A stretch of DNA of 64,000 nt from Saccharomyces uvarum (lineage: Eukaryota > Ascomycota > Saccharomycetes > Saccharomycetales > Saccharomycetaceae), in the NCBI GenBank assembly GCA_947243795.1, contig OX365938.1, forward strand, positions 310,001 through 374,000. The letters are read 5' to 3'. A model generated the notes under the pieces. It ran no database searches. It worked only from the letters and a program-made list of their open reading frames with translations, and was not told the origin of the DNA. A program made the position numbers and the translations under genes. Shown one piece after another: positions 1-9,931 of this stretch (the first letter of the stretch is position 1; every line of letters begins with the position of its first letter).

Positions 1-1
1 T

Positions 2-988
2 CAACAAATCATTCCTGAAGACGCTACTACGGAAAGACGTGACTCGACCATTTCGCCAACTACAACAGCAAACAATCCTGATCCGACTTTCAAATTGTTA
101 GATCATAACGTTTCTCAAGTTCTAAATGGTTATAGCATGGATTTTTCTAAAGATTCGGGCATTTCAAAACCAAGAAACACATCCTTTTCCTCACATCGTA
201 TCTCCAATAACGGTAAAAATACGAAACACCAACGCGCTTCTTTGCCCTTGATTCATGACATCGAATCATTTGCAAATGATGCCGTAATGACTAACCCTCT
301 CTCTGACTCGGCTTCATTCTTTTCAGAGGAAAATGATGATGATGCTTTTGCTAAAGTGAACTATAACAGTTTAGACGCTGCTGCAATGTCGACCTACGAT
401 AATAACGTAGATCCGTTTAACATTCTCAAGTCTCCCACTCAAGATCAGCAATTTATCAAGCCTTCCATGATGCTGTCCGATAATGCGTCAGCAGCCGCTA
501 AATTGGCAACCTCTGGTGTAGATAATGTCAACACCACACCAGCTTTCCAAAGAAAAAGCTACGATATTTCGATGAATACCTCGTTCAAACTACTTCCTAC
601 TAATCATATTCATCATGCCGCTCAACATCATCAACAACAATCTACTAAACAAGCGTCTGTAAGCCCAAACCTAAGAAGAAGAAAGTCGTCGAGCATTGCT
701 TTAAGTCCAACGATCTCTAACAATAATAACAATGGTAAGGATGCAGTTCAACCGCGGAAAAGGAAATCCATTGCTACCATTGACCAAAACAGCTACGATA
801 AAAACAAGCCCTTTAACTGCAAAGACTGTGAGAAGGCATTTAGACGCAGCGAACACTTGAAAAGACATATCAGATCCGTTCATTCAGCCGAACGTCCTTT
901 TGCCTGTATGTTCTGTGAGAAAAAATTCAGTAGAAGTGACAATTTATCACAACACTTAAAAACTCACAAGAAACACGGTGATTTTTAG
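2..988 (+). CDS. MSN4: Msn4 stress transcription factor, C-terminal part (5' end outside window)
   Basis: The frame is open from base 2 with no start in the window, so only about the last 328 codons of a roughly 630-residue protein are present. Two adjacent C2H2 zinc fingers lie at the extreme C-terminus ([10 protein letters not shown]..., then [10 protein letters not shown]...), ending a few residues before the stop; this is the Msn2/Msn4 DNA-binding arrangement. These factors bind CCCCT stress elements and activate general stress genes in the nucleus. Just before the fingers are two basic serine motifs (RRRKSSS and RKRKSIA) that look like the protein kinase A sites in the nuclear-import region of the family. 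The rest is Asn/Ser/His-rich and low in complexity. I choose MSN4 over its paralogue MSN2 because BLI1 and FBA1 follow, as on chromosome XI. Confidence 0.95.
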   Translation, partial: QQIIPEDATTERRDSTISPTTTANNPDPTFKLLDHNVSQVLNGYSMDFSKDSGISKPRNTSFSSHRISNNGKNTKHQRASLPLIHDIESFANDAVMTNPLSDSASFFSEENDDDAFAKVNYNSLDAAAMSTYDNNVDPFNILKSPTQDQQFIKPSMMLSDNASAAAKLATSGVDNVNTTPAFQRKSYDISMNTSFKLLPTNHIHHAAQHHQQQSTKQASVSPNLRRRKSSSIALSPTISNNNNNGKDAVQPRKRKSIATIDQNSYDKNKPFNCKDCEKAFRRSEHLKRHIRSVHSAERPFACMFCEKKFSRSDNLSQHLKTHKKHGDF

Positions 989-1639
989 AAAACTCTCAAA
1001 AAACAAATAAGAACAAGGCGTGATTCGATTAAACTCTTTTTGGGACATAATATTCTTTTTTTTCGGTTAATAAAAGTAAGTGATACATTTCATCTAAAAT
1101 AGAGGCTGGGAAATGAAATATGGTGTTCTTTTTTATATAATAGAACTTTGACTTACTTTTTGTTCTTTTTTTAGTTAAAATTTACGTCTCTCCAACTAAA
1201 AGCGACTGTTTTCAGTTTTCCTTCTTTAACTTTGTTTTGGTGTTTCCTTCTGCCAAGCTTCAAGATTACTCAGATTTTGGTTGACGTATAGACGTCTGGT
1301 GTTCCTTAGTTTTATTTTCTTTTCCTTCTATACACATTTGACTTCTTTATATAATATTCGAATAGTAGTGATATTTAATTCAGTGATAAGCATAGACTTT
1401 TTATGGCTAATTTTGAAATATACCATCGAAGATGCTCGACTTTACAAGACGTTTTACAGAAGGAATGTATCATTGCCAATTGCTAATAGGCTAGGATGCC
1501 TTTTGTTACCCTCCTATGCTTAGGCAGATTCTGCATTAAAGGGAGCTTAATAAAAAAAAGGCCAGATAAAAGGTACATTATGCAGCATTTCAATCGGTGT
1601 CTCAAATTTTAACGAATTAGGCTGAGAAATCTCTAACCC
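989..1639. other. MSN4-BLI1 intergenic region
   Basis: AT-rich spacer of 651 bases holding the MSN4 terminator and the BLI1 promoter. An 80-codon open stretch near 1281-1523 has no supporting motif and I treat it as chance. I see nothing else here. Confidence 0.6.
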
Positions 1640-1981
1640 ATGGGTGAACAAAACAATTTATACTATGACGTTGAGAAACTGGTGAATTGTTTGCAAGAAG
1701 ATTTCGATTTAGATTGCGCACAAAGTGTATCTCTCTTCACTAGTAAATCGAGAAGAAATGAAGCTTGGCTTGAAGAATTGGAGAACAAATTCAAAGTAAA
1801 GGATAAAGTTGAGCTCGATGATGTGGAAAATTTAAAAGCTGAAATTGATACAAAATTGGACACACTGGAAGTTAAGGTAGACTATTATGAAAGACTTTTC
1901 AAAGAGTTGGAAGAGTTTCAAAATGAAATGAAAATAAAAACTGTTGTTAATAAGAGAAGACAATCACAGGTTCCGAAATAA
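1640..1981 (+). CDS. BLI1: Bli1, BLOC-1 complex subunit
   Basis: A 113-residue acidic and lysine-rich protein, the same length as S. cerevisiae Bli1 (YKL061W). The N-terminus ([14 protein letters not shown]) and the C-terminal [10 protein letters not shown] region match what I remember of that protein. It is mostly predicted helix with heptad-like Leu/Val spacing from about residue 50 to 100 (coiled coil). In S. cerevisiae Bli1 belongs to the BLOC-1 complex on endosomes, which helps recruit the Rab5 GAP Msb3. There is no enzymatic motif. The ATG at 1640 is the first in the frame. The gene is convergent with FBA1. Confidence 0.93.
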   Translation: MGEQNNLYYDVEKLVNCLQEDFDLDCAQSVSLFTSKSRRNEAWLEELENKFKVKDKVELDDVENLKAEIDTKLDTLEVKVDYYERLFKELEEFQNEMKIKTVVNKRRQSQVPK

Positions 1982-2352
1982 GCAAGTGAAAACGGATTAT
2001 TTCTAGGAACACCTTGGGCATATATCACCATGTAAATCCCTAAAATGAGTTCCTTCTTGCCCCGGGCTGTGGAAGGTCGCCTACATAAAAACGCAGGGCG
2101 CAGGATGACTATGGACATCCAGTAAGAAGGTCTGCGTGAAAGTTCAAGATGCATTCAACCATAGTTTATCAAGTATATGTAGGTCCATATCTAGACATTG
2201 ATCAATCGCAAATACAATACCATATTGTCAGACAGCGTAAATCTAATTGAAAGAAACACAGACTGATAGCTAAATAAATAAAAATAATATTATATTATTT
2301 CTAAACAGATTCAATACTCATTAAAAAACTATATCAATTAATTTGAATTAAC
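1982..2352. other. Convergent BLI1-FBA1 3' region
   Basis: A spacer between two convergent stops. The last 120 bases are very AT-rich with TATTAT and TAAATAAATAAA stretches, as expected for a pair of yeast poly(A) signals. No gene seen. Confidence 0.6.
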
Positions 2353-3432
2353 TTATAAAGTGTTGACGGTACGGAAAGTTTCCAAAGACTTGGAGATCTT
2401 AGCGGTCATAGTCTTTTCACCTTCTCTAACCCAGACTCTTGGGTCGAAGTACTTCTTGTTTGGCTTTTCTGGGCCTTCTGGGTTACCAACTGGGGACATT
2501 ATGTAGTCCTTTTTGTTCAAGACGTAGTCTCTGATACCGATCAAGTAAGCGTATTGACAGTCAGTGTCCAAGTTGACCTTGACAACACCGTTGTCAATAC
2601 CAGTGTGGAATTCTTGGACAGTAGAACCGGAACCACCGTGGAAGACCAAGAATAATGGCTTGTCGTCCTTGGAACCAATTTGTTCTCTGGTGTACTTTTG
2701 GTGGTCAGCTAAGATTTCTGGTCTCAAAGCGATGTCACCAGCGTACAAACCGTGACAGTTACCGAAAGCAGCAGCAATGGAGAAGTTTGGAGAGATTGGT
2801 TGCAAAGCCTTGTAGACGTTGTAAACTTGTTCTGGCTTGGTGTATAAGTCATCCTTGTCAGCATTTTCGTTGTTGACACCATCTTCTTCACCACCGGTGA
2901 TACCGATTTCCATTTCTAACCATTGACCCATAGCGGCCATCTTCTTGAAGTACTTGACACAAGTGCCAATGTTTTCTTCATCGGATTCTTCAGACAAATC
3001 CAACATGTGGGAAGAGAACAATGGTTCACCGTGCAACTTGAAGTAAGCTTCATCGGCTTCTAACATACCATCGAACCATGGCAACAATTTCTTAGCACAA
3101 TGGTCAGAGTGTAAGACAACTGGGATACCGTAAGCTGGAGCAATGGATCTGATGTAGTGGGCAGCAGCAATAGAACCCTTGATGGAAGCATTTTGACCTT
3201 CGTTAGAGATACCCTTACCAGCGAAGTAAGCGGCACCACCGTTAGAGGTTTGCAAAATGATTGGGGACTTAGCGTCTCTAGCAGCTTCTAAAGCAGCGAC
3301 GGCAGTAGAAGAAGAGGTAACGTTAATAGCTGGAATAGCGAACTTGTTTTGCTTAGCGTAAGTGAATAAGTTGTAGACATCTTCACCAACGATGACACCG
3401 GTCTTTCTCTTTAAGATTTGTTCAACACCCAT
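2353..3432 (-). CDS. FBA1: Fructose-1,6-bisphosphate aldolase, class II
   Basis: A 359-residue class II aldolase, the usual yeast length. It cleaves fructose 1,6-bisphosphate into glyceraldehyde 3-phosphate and dihydroxyacetone phosphate in cytosolic glycolysis and runs in reverse in gluconeogenesis. The zinc and active-site signatures are present: VVLHSDHCAKK near residue 108, GITGGEEDG near 180, NCHGLYAG near 226 and VFHGGSGS near 264. Codon use is strongly biased to the preferred yeast set, so long mirror-image open frames appear on the opposite strand; those are artefacts. The ATG at 3432 has a strong A-rich context. I count roughly 17-20 substitutions from my memory of the S. cerevisiae protein, which argues for a sister species. 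Confidence 0.98.
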   Translation of the reverse strand: MGVEQILKRKTGVIVGEDVYNLFTYAKQNKFAIPAINVTSSSTAVAALEAARDAKSPIILQTSNGGAAYFAGKGISNEGQNASIKGSIAAAHYIRSIAPAYGIPVVLHSDHCAKKLLPWFDGMLEADEAYFKLHGEPLFSSHMLDLSEESDEENIGTCVKYFKKMAAMGQWLEMEIGITGGEEDGVNNENADKDDLYTKPEQVYNVYKALQPISPNFSIAAAFGNCHGLYAGDIALRPEILADHQKYTREQIGSKDDKPLFLVFHGGSGSTVQEFHTGIDNGVVKVNLDTDCQYAYLIGIRDYVLNKKDYIMSPVGNPEGPEKPNKKYFDPRVWVREGEKTMTAKISKSLETFRTVNTL

Positions 3433-3553
3433 TTTGTATATGTTTTACTTGTGTATGGTTATTTATTACAATAAGAAGCAAGAAGAAATAATATACGTAA
3501 AAGTTAACAATGAATGTAAATAAAAATTATATGGAAGTAAGTATGTCTTTGTC

Positions 3554-3561
3554 TTTTTATA
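3554..3561 (-). promoter_or_regulatory. TATA box of FBA1
   Basis: Read on the minus strand this is TATAAAAA, about 120 bases upstream of the FBA1 start codon. That is the typical spacing for a highly expressed glycolytic gene. Confidence 0.7.
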
Positions 3562-3852
3562 ATAAATTCAAGGCAGAAATTCCGTTACATTGCATGAGGG
3601 ATAAAATTTGACGTTGGCGGAGGAGGAAGAAAAAAGTTTTGTGAGGGCACGTTGGAGCGATCTGTTGATTGTAGATGTTGTTTTTTTTGAGGAGTCAAGT
3701 CAGAAGAGAACAGACAAATGGTATAAACCATCCCATACTGTATCGAAACAGCGCTAAGCTCACGCTTTTCCGTGGATTACGTGCTCAGTTGCGAGATACG
3801 CAAAGAGAGGATGCTCGCGGGAACCCGATTGCGGTGAACCGGATCAAGGAGA

Positions 3853-3991
3853 GGAAGCCACGCCTCGCTTGACGACTGCTTAGCCGGAAGAAGGGAAAAG
3901 AAGAAAGAAGAAAGAAGAAATAAGAAAAAAGAGGAAAGACAAATAGAGGAATCCGGAAGTGGTCGTTCTGCACGGACCACACCCACACACA
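3853..3991 (-). promoter_or_regulatory. Probable FBA1 upstream activating region with Rap1 and Gcr1-type sites
   Basis: ACACCCACACACA at 3979-3991 fits most of the Rap1 consensus (ACCCANNCA core). Three GGAAG motifs at 3853, 3886 and 3955, which read CTTCC on the FBA1 strand, match the Gcr1 core. Rap1 plus nearby CTTCC boxes is the known architecture of yeast glycolytic promoters. The cluster lies about 420-560 bases upstream of FBA1. Assignment is by motif only, and short CTTCC boxes also occur by chance. Confidence 0.45.
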
Positions 3992-4095
3992 CATGTGGGC
4001 TCTTCTTACTATTACGTATTATTATAATGTCACTATATGGCTATGGTTATCAATGTATCATCTATGTGTGAGAGGCAAGCAGTGGCCTAACACTG

Positions 4096-5409
4096 TCACT
4101 TCTTGAGACTTGCGTCCGTTTGGCGAGGATTGGGAGCCGTTGGCGCCGAAGACATGAAGGGCATTGGAAACATGGGAAAAGGCGGCATGCCAAAGGGCAG
4201 AGGTACTGGGGGGACGGGTGTGCCGCCGTTATTCATAGGAGTAGAGGTATTCAAGGCGGCGCCGCTGGTTGTGTCCAACATTTTCATTTTCTTGGTTTCA
4301 GGCTGCTTGTCATCTTTGGATTTGCCGCCCAGATCTTCTTGCTTTTTCAAAAACGCTTCCACTTTCTTTTGCTTATCCTCGTCGGGCACTAACGAATCCA
4401 GAAGAATATCGCTGGTTTCGCAGTTGGGGCAAACAAAGTCGCTGTCCACCAGCGCATCTTCCAGCGCCACTTTGGAAAAGTCTTTGTTGCAACATTTACT
4501 TGTCTTTACGGGTTGCCTTAGAAGGCCTCCGGTCAAGGGACATTTCAAATCGGCGGGTAGATTGTTGAAATGCCCTTTCCTCCATATCGTTTCGTCGCCA
4601 TCGATTTGCCTGTTCTCTCTTTTCCTTTGGTAGTCTTCCCAGGACTGTTTGTCTTCGACTTGAACCACGAATTTGCCCTCGTCGGTGATCATGATCTTCC
4701 GCTGAGCCATCTCCTCGGGCGTCATCGTCTCAGGGTCTATTTCAATGGATTTTAAAAACTTCTTTGGGATACCCGTTGTTCTCCTGATTCTTTTACCCTC
4801 AAAATTCGGATCGCTATTCGTGGGGCAGTTCTTGATCCAATGGTCTCTACCACCACAACGATAACACATGTAGCCTGGCGGCGGCGGACCTTCATTCTCC
4901 TGTGCTGAATTCTTATTCCCTTGTGACTTGAAAAAAACAGGAGTGGCTGTAGACATTTCTTCTTGTGTTTGCTCCCATTGGTTTTCCTGTGTGGCAAACA
5001 TACTAGCTATTCTTTCTTCTTCTGTGACACCACTAACATTAGCGGTGGTTGTGGCAGCATGCTGCTTCCTCTGTAACACTCTCGGTCTTCCAGTAACGTA
5101 TCTCGTCGCATTCCCAAGGGCTGCTGCTCCCACGTTCCCTTTGAGCCGGCTATGTATAGAAAATGATTTTATTGCCGGAGACCTTTTCACTATCACACTG
5201 GTAGATCTGGGTATAACATACGCATCGTCGTCGTAATCTTCCTCTGTATCCGGATTGTACACTTTCAGCTGGAAATCTGTTCCATCGCCTAGCTTGTTCT
5301 CTTGAATAATTTCTCTTTTCAAATCAAATACTGTTAGCCCTGTACCATCAAACAAAATTCTCGATGTGTTTCTTTGAGATTTAAAACGATAAAAGATGGT
5401 ACTACTCAT
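4096..5409 (-). CDS. MPE1: Mpe1, cleavage and polyadenylation factor subunit
   Basis: A 437-residue protein with the domain order of the Mpe1/RBBP6 family. A ubiquitin-like DWNN domain covers about residues 3-77 (FYRFKSQRNTSRILFDGTGL). A CCHC zinc knuckle uses Cys182, Cys185, His190 and Cys195 (CYRCGGRDHWIKNC). A RING/U-box-like zinc domain spans about 290-330 (CPLTGGLLRQP to CPNC). The C-terminal tail is rich in Pro, Met and Phe. In yeast Mpe1 is an essential subunit of the CPF complex that cuts and polyadenylates pre-mRNA in the nucleus. The ATG at 5409 lies directly before the DWNN domain. It is transcribed divergently from TOA2. Confidence 0.97.
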   Translation of the reverse strand: MSSTIFYRFKSQRNTSRILFDGTGLTVFDLKREIIQENKLGDGTDFQLKVYNPDTEEDYDDDAYVIPRSTSVIVKRSPAIKSFSIHSRLKGNVGAAALGNATRYVTGRPRVLQRKQHAATTTANVSGVTEEERIASMFATQENQWEQTQEEMSTATPVFFKSQGNKNSAQENEGPPPPGYMCYRCGGRDHWIKNCPTNSDPNFEGKRIRRTTGIPKKFLKSIEIDPETMTPEEMAQRKIMITDEGKFVVQVEDKQSWEDYQRKRENRQIDGDETIWRKGHFNNLPADLKCPLTGGLLRQPVKTSKCCNKDFSKVALEDALVDSDFVCPNCETSDILLDSLVPDEDKQKKVEAFLKKQEDLGGKSKDDKQPETKKMKMLDTTSGAALNTSTPMNNGGTPVPPVPLPFGMPPFPMFPMPFMSSAPTAPNPRQTDASLKK

Positions 5410-6132
5410 GATGCCTACGACCTAAACCTCTATCAATTTTCTATAAACCACGTAAACTCCAAGTTCCCTTGATTGCCTTTTTTGCTTTTTCTATCCACTC
5501 TGCCAACCTTTTCTAATATGCTTGATATTCATCATCATTATGTTAGCCTTATTAATGTAGGTGTTACCCGTTAGAATAATAATATAGCGTAGTGTAGTTC
5601 CGTCATACAAGATAGTTCTAATGTCACTGATGGATCACTGATTGTACATACATCAGTGACAGTCATATGTGCAAGTTTAACATGATGTTAAAGTACCCTT
5701 ACTTACAATTTGACGTTGCATACTGCTATATCTCTTTTTTACTGATCAAATGTTTTGCAAGTCTAATTTGATTCTTGTTAACATAAAAGTCTAGAAGTTA
5801 AAAAGATGAAAAAAAACATAAAATAAATACGTAAATTTTTATCTAAAGCAGAATATTAGAGAAGATAGATTGCTACATTTACAGTTTTCGTGAAGCCTCG
5901 CAACCGTCACAGACCCTTCAAGGTTCCGGAGGTATCTCGTCTTGATGCATTACAACAAAATCTTGGATTCATTATTGTCACGCATCCGGGTAAGAGAATT
6001 ATATTAAGAAACATAATTTCTTTACGTTTTTTAATTATTAAGTGAGATCTTCGACCTAATAAGGAATAAAGAGTAGATGCTTCGCGTAATTTGGCAGGAC
6101 ATACAGGCTATCTGAGATAATAACTACAATAA
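5410..6132. other. Divergent MPE1-TOA2 promoter region
   Basis: 723 bases between two start codons. TTACCCG at about 5567-5573 and CGGGTAA at about 5988-5994 are Reb1-type core sites in opposite orientation, one near each gene. An 11-bp inverted repeat lies between them (listed separately). The GC-richer stretch 5890-5990 has no recognised homology. Confidence 0.5.
5622..5661. repeat. 11-bp inverted repeat between MPE1 and TOA2
   Basis: TGTCACTGATG at 5622-5632 and its exact reverse complement CATCAGTGACA at 5651-5661, separated by 18 bases. The spacer contains a further ATCACTGAT, a direct near-copy of the left arm. It could be a hairpin or a paired protein-binding site; no function is known to me. 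Confidence 0.6.
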
Positions 6133-6501
6133 ATGGCTGTACCTGGGTATTACGAACTATATCGTAGAAGTACTATAGGGAATAGTTTGGTGGATGCTCT
6201 AGATACTTTAATCAGTGATGGGAGGATAGAAGCTTCATTGGCTATGCGTGTCCTAGAGACGTTTGACAAGGTTGTGGCAGAAACTTTAAAGGACAACACC
6301 CAATCCAAGCTGACAGTAAAGGGTAATCTTGACACATATGGGTTTTGTGATGATGTTTGGACTTTTATTGTGAAAAATTGTCAGGTTACTGTTGAGGACA
6401 GTCATCATGATGCTTCCCAGAGCGGGTCTGGAGACAGCCAGAGTGTTATTTCCGTCGACAAGTTGAGGATCGTGGCATGTAACTCAAAGAAGAGCGAATA
6501 G
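6133..6501 (+). CDS. TOA2: TFIIA small subunit
   Basis: 122 residues, exactly the yeast Toa2 length. The N-terminus (MAVPGYYELYRRSTIGNSLVDAL) is the family hallmark of the four-helix bundle, about residues 1-54. The C-terminal half (KGNLDTYGFCDDVWTF... and VDKLRIVACN) forms the beta-barrel that contacts TBP and DNA. It pairs with Toa1 to form TFIIA, which stabilises TBP on promoters for RNA polymerase II. The start ATG at 6133 follows an A/T-rich leader. It is convergent with NUP120. Confidence 0.97.
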   Translation: MAVPGYYELYRRSTIGNSLVDALDTLISDGRIEASLAMRVLETFDKVVAETLKDNTQSKLTVKGNLDTYGFCDDVWTFIVKNCQVTVEDSHHDASQSGSGDSQSVISVDKLRIVACNSKKSE

Positions 6502-6817
6502 GTATAAAGCTCTATCGATTAACGAGCATTGTTTTTTTTTTATTTCCCCCTCTCTCGTAACGCTTCTGGAAGCATCAAGAACAGTGTCATGAAATAATTT
6601 TTTTTTCTTTATATTGGAAAGTTTGTTTTTTCTTCTTTTTCTTTCTATTTGTATATATATGTAATAATAACTAAAAATTAATCTTTCATACCTGCAGACA
6701 AAAAAAGAGAAGGAGATTGCAAAGAAGTTAAACGAAGTTCAAGGAAACAATGATTACAGTTGGGATTGATTATTTAAAACAAATAAAGTACTAATTTACA
6801 GTTACATAAATTATTTG
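6502..6817. other. Convergent TOA2-NUP120 3' region
   Basis: A T-rich spacer with poly-T runs and TATATATG near 6650, consistent with two terminators. No gene seen. Confidence 0.6.
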
Positions 6818-9800
6818 CTAGATATTGCTCAATTCATCTTTTATATCGGTTAATGTTATCACTCTGCTACCGTCCAAGATCCATTGGTCATATGAACTGT
6901 CAAAGGTAGATAATACGTTAATGATCATTAAATAACATTTCTTCTTTTCAATAACATTAATATCAGATTGCATTGAAATATATTGGTATAGCACTTCTGC
7001 AGCTGACCTCTCGCTCTTGTTCAACATTCTAAAGCAGTAAATCTTCTTAAAGCATTTCCAATCACTGCTTCTTAAGTTTCCGGATAAAATGTTGTCCACT
7101 ATTTTGATATCCACTGTACGAAGGTAAAGCCCTTCATCATTTGCATGAGAATCGCATAAGCGTAAGAGCGTACTGAAAAAATCATGGGAATATGCATCTT
7201 TCTTCAATAGTAAATTGAAAAAGTTTGTTCTTATCGTATCAGTGAGGTATTCATGACCCAATCTCAAAATGTCCAAAACTTCTTCAAACATTCTGAAATG
7301 GATTAGAAGATTCAAATAGTGGATATGCTGCCTTTCTTTAAACCCTTGTGGTTCTTCGACTTGAATCTCTTTCAGTGAATATTCTGCTGATTTTGATATA
7401 CATTTCAAGGCAAACTCCTGACTGTTATTGCTATCAAATAGAAGAGATAATTGGTAGTAGAAAGCGGAATGTCTATATGGTGATGCGAACGTACCCAAAA
7501 GGTCTTTCCATACACTGCCACCATGGTAATTTTCACTCTTAAGATCTTCTAAAAATGCAGGCAATGAGTCATTAATGGCTTCTGGATAATCGTGTAATTG
7601 AAATATTTCGTAAGATTGATCGAATTTACCGCAACTGAATAACGTCATGGCAAACATAAACTCTCGTACCGCATTATGACGTAAATAAAAGGGACGCTCA
7701 ACATTCTCCAAGAAAAAACTTGTATTCTTATGCGAGGAGTTATCAACGATATACGATCGGAAAAATGCTAAAAAGAATGAGTTCTCAGTGATTGAAGCGT
7801 TGTAGACATCGTAGTTTAATGAGTCAATATAGGAAATGAGTTGACCATAGTTGAAGAATTTGGCACCATACGAATATTCAGATGAGTCGTTGAGAAGGAC
7901 CTTCGTCAATAAAAACTTATCTTGTCTATAGAGGTGTAAGAATAAAGATTGCTTATAATGCAAATCCAATAAAGTGGACAATTGTTGTTCAAAAATGTCG
8001 CCATCGAAGTCTAACAGGATAAACGTCAATAATACTTGTAAAGTAATACGATAATGTATGGAGATTAATTGGTGAATAGTTTCTGTGGAAATTATACTTG
8101 TAAAAGCATCGAACTTGATTGAAGAAATAAAATCCTTCTTTGCAAATACACCAGGCTTCATTTGGTTATTAATTAGATCATTTAAGACACCTAAGATATC
8201 AAATGAGTTTAATTGATCAAAAAGGATCTTTAGATTTGTGATTTCAAATTGGTTTTCTAAACAACTTTTAAAAATGTCTGTGAATTTCTCAGAAGTAGTC
8301 ATAGAATTCGGTAGCTCTCCGGTTATTATGTCTAAAAACTTTCTAGAAATCGACCTAAGCACATCACTAGACAATGTGGAAGCGAACCCGTTTAATGTCT
8401 TTAGATATTTGAATAGCTCAGACTCTTGGGTATCAGAATGCATATTATAAAACCAATTCTCCACTGTGGTATTAAGTTTGTAAAGGGAATGGTTGTATGG
8501 TTGGAAACAATTAACAAGAATAATTTCATCACCGTAAAGAGTTATCGAAGAAGCCTCATTGAATGCAGTTTTCACATCTCTTAATATTGTTTCCAAGTTT
8601 GCCAAATATTCTTCGTCTCCGTTATGAGCCATAACGATCTTATTTTCACTCAAAATTTGTTGTGCACGTTCAAAGATTTGAGCGCCATATCTTGATTTCA
8701 AGTTACATAATCCTCTTTCTATATCTCCAGTCTTCGTTACGATATCCAAGTCATGTTCAGATTGCAAATCTACTAAAGATTTATTCACCGATTCTATCCA
8801 TTCGTAGTTTCCATAACTTTCATCTTTTATGTTCAGTATCTGTAATTTGCTGGTAGTACCACTTTTCCACAAAACAATCAAATTTAGATAACTAGACTCG
8901 ACGTTCAACTCCAACGGTCTTGTTAGCACTAAATCCACAATTGACCAAATGGCGGATGTGGAAAGATTGGTAGGAATATTATTTTGAAAAGTGTAAGTCA
9001 AAATACCGTTTGAATCGACTAACAAAGTACCCATTTGAAAAAATCCATTTTCTAAAGGCAACGATGTAACCAGAGTATTGTTATATAAAGAAAGGTACTG
9101 TCCTACCACTTCCACTTTTCTGAAATGACTTGTATTTGAATCTGGTTGTGAAATCAAATCATAATCTTGTATTAGGGCGAATGAAGCTAGGTCCCAAATT
9201 TTTAAATGGCAATTTTGAGTCAAAACAATTAAATATTTCTCATGGAATAGTTTGCAGCTGATCACACCATCGAAATCCAAACTGGAATTTTTGGAAAAGA
9301 ATCTTGTTAAACTTTTCAAATAAGAATTATCATTGAATAGTAAGGGCTCGTAATTTAAGTTATCAATTTTCTTTAGACCCAACAGACCACCATCTTCCAA
9401 AAAGACGACAGAAAATTCAGGCGCTACAAAATACAGGAAATGAGGAATTCTAACTGTGAAATCATACGGGTTCTGAATGTGAAACCACTCTCCATTGAGT
9501 TTGTCATCTGATGAAAAGATAAAACTTAGGGGTAGTTGTAAAGTTAAAAACGAACCGTCTTTCAAAATTAAATTGGCCAGCAAGCACTGGTTTACCTCTC
9601 GTATCGTCAAGGTATGTCTTTGATTCATGGAAGCATTTGGTAAGTGAATATTAATTGTTTTGCCATTATATGCATCACTCAAAGAATAAAATGTTAACAA
9701 TGTTGATTTTGAAGAAAGGTGGTAACAAATATATTCGGAGTTACTCAAAAGGATACAATTCGAATACTCGCTACCATGATGCTGAGAGATTGGTGTCGTA

Positions 9801-9931
9801 ATCACGCTCTCTCCATTTTTGCTTTTGTTATTATTGCCGTTATTATTGATGTATAAATCAATGGTATTATTAGGTTTAGATTTCTCGTAATATTGAAGCA
9901 AATTCGCATCAATCCTCGAGAGACATGCCAT
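6818..9931 (-). CDS. NUP120: Nup120, Y-complex nucleoporin
   Basis: The recognisable protein begins MACLSRIDANLLQYYEK at 9931 and has 1037 residues, the same as S. cerevisiae Nup120. The frame stays open 31 codons further upstream, but only to a GTG at 10024, so I place the start at 9931. The family fold is an N-terminal seven-bladed beta-propeller followed by an alpha-helical stack; the sequence shows short beta-rich repeats up to about residue 400 and a helical remainder. Nup120 is a scaffold arm of the Nup84 (Y) complex of the nuclear pore, needed for pore assembly and mRNA export. A poly-Asn patch lies near residues 25-40. Confidence 0.97.
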   Translation of the reverse strand: MACLSRIDANLLQYYEKSKPNNTIDLYINNNGNNNKSKNGESVITTPISQHHGSEYSNCILLSNSEYICYHLSSKSTLLTFYSLSDAYNGKTINIHLPNASMNQRHTLTIREVNQCLLANLILKDGSFLTLQLPLSFIFSSDDKLNGEWFHIQNPYDFTVRIPHFLYFVAPEFSVVFLEDGGLLGLKKIDNLNYEPLLFNDNSYLKSLTRFFSKNSSLDFDGVISCKLFHEKYLIVLTQNCHLKIWDLASFALIQDYDLISQPDSNTSHFRKVEVVGQYLSLYNNTLVTSLPLENGFFQMGTLLVDSNGILTYTFQNNIPTNLSTSAIWSIVDLVLTRPLELNVESSYLNLIVLWKSGTTSKLQILNIKDESYGNYEWIESVNKSLVDLQSEHDLDIVTKTGDIERGLCNLKSRYGAQIFERAQQILSENKIVMAHNGDEEYLANLETILRDVKTAFNEASSITLYGDEIILVNCFQPYNHSLYKLNTTVENWFYNMHSDTQESELFKYLKTLNGFASTLSSDVLRSISRKFLDIITGELPNSMTTSEKFTDIFKSCLENQFEITNLKILFDQLNSFDILGVLNDLINNQMKPGVFAKKDFISSIKFDAFTSIISTETIHQLISIHYRITLQVLLTFILLDFDGDIFEQQLSTLLDLHYKQSLFLHLYRQDKFLLTKVLLNDSSEYSYGAKFFNYGQLISYIDSLNYDVYNASITENSFFLAFFRSYIVDNSSHKNTSFFLENVERPFYLRHNAVREFMFAMTLFSCGKFDQSYEIFQLHDYPEAINDSLPAFLEDLKSENYHGGSVWKDLLGTFASPYRHSAFYYQLSLLFDSNNSQEFALKCISKSAEYSLKEIQVEEPQGFKERQHIHYLNLLIHFRMFEEVLDILRLGHEYLTDTIRTNFFNLLLKKDAYSHDFFSTLLRLCDSHANDEGLYLRTVDIKIVDNILSGNLRSSDWKCFKKIYCFRMLNKSERSAAEVLYQYISMQSDINVIEKKKCYLMIINVLSTFDSSYDQWILDGSRVITLTDIKDELSNI

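Larger units (their letters stand above)
3433..4095. other. FBA1 promoter / MPE1 3' region
   Basis: A 663-base spacer. It holds the FBA1 promoter described separately and a purine-rich stretch (AAGAAAGAAGAAAG type) at about 3890-3945. Short open frames here on both strands show no motif. Confidence 0.6.

Noticed and set aside
2564-2876. Open frames antisense to FBA1
   Set aside because: They mirror the strongly biased codons of FBA1; similar shadows occur opposite UGP1 and MAE1. No motifs.
4103-4633. 176-codon frame antisense to MPE1
   Set aside because: Entirely opposite a conserved gene and without recognised motif.
5880-5995. Possible gene or tRNA fragment in the MPE1-TOA2 interval
   Set aside because: Somewhat GC-richer stretch, but no cloverleaf, no A/B box pair and no recognised peptide.
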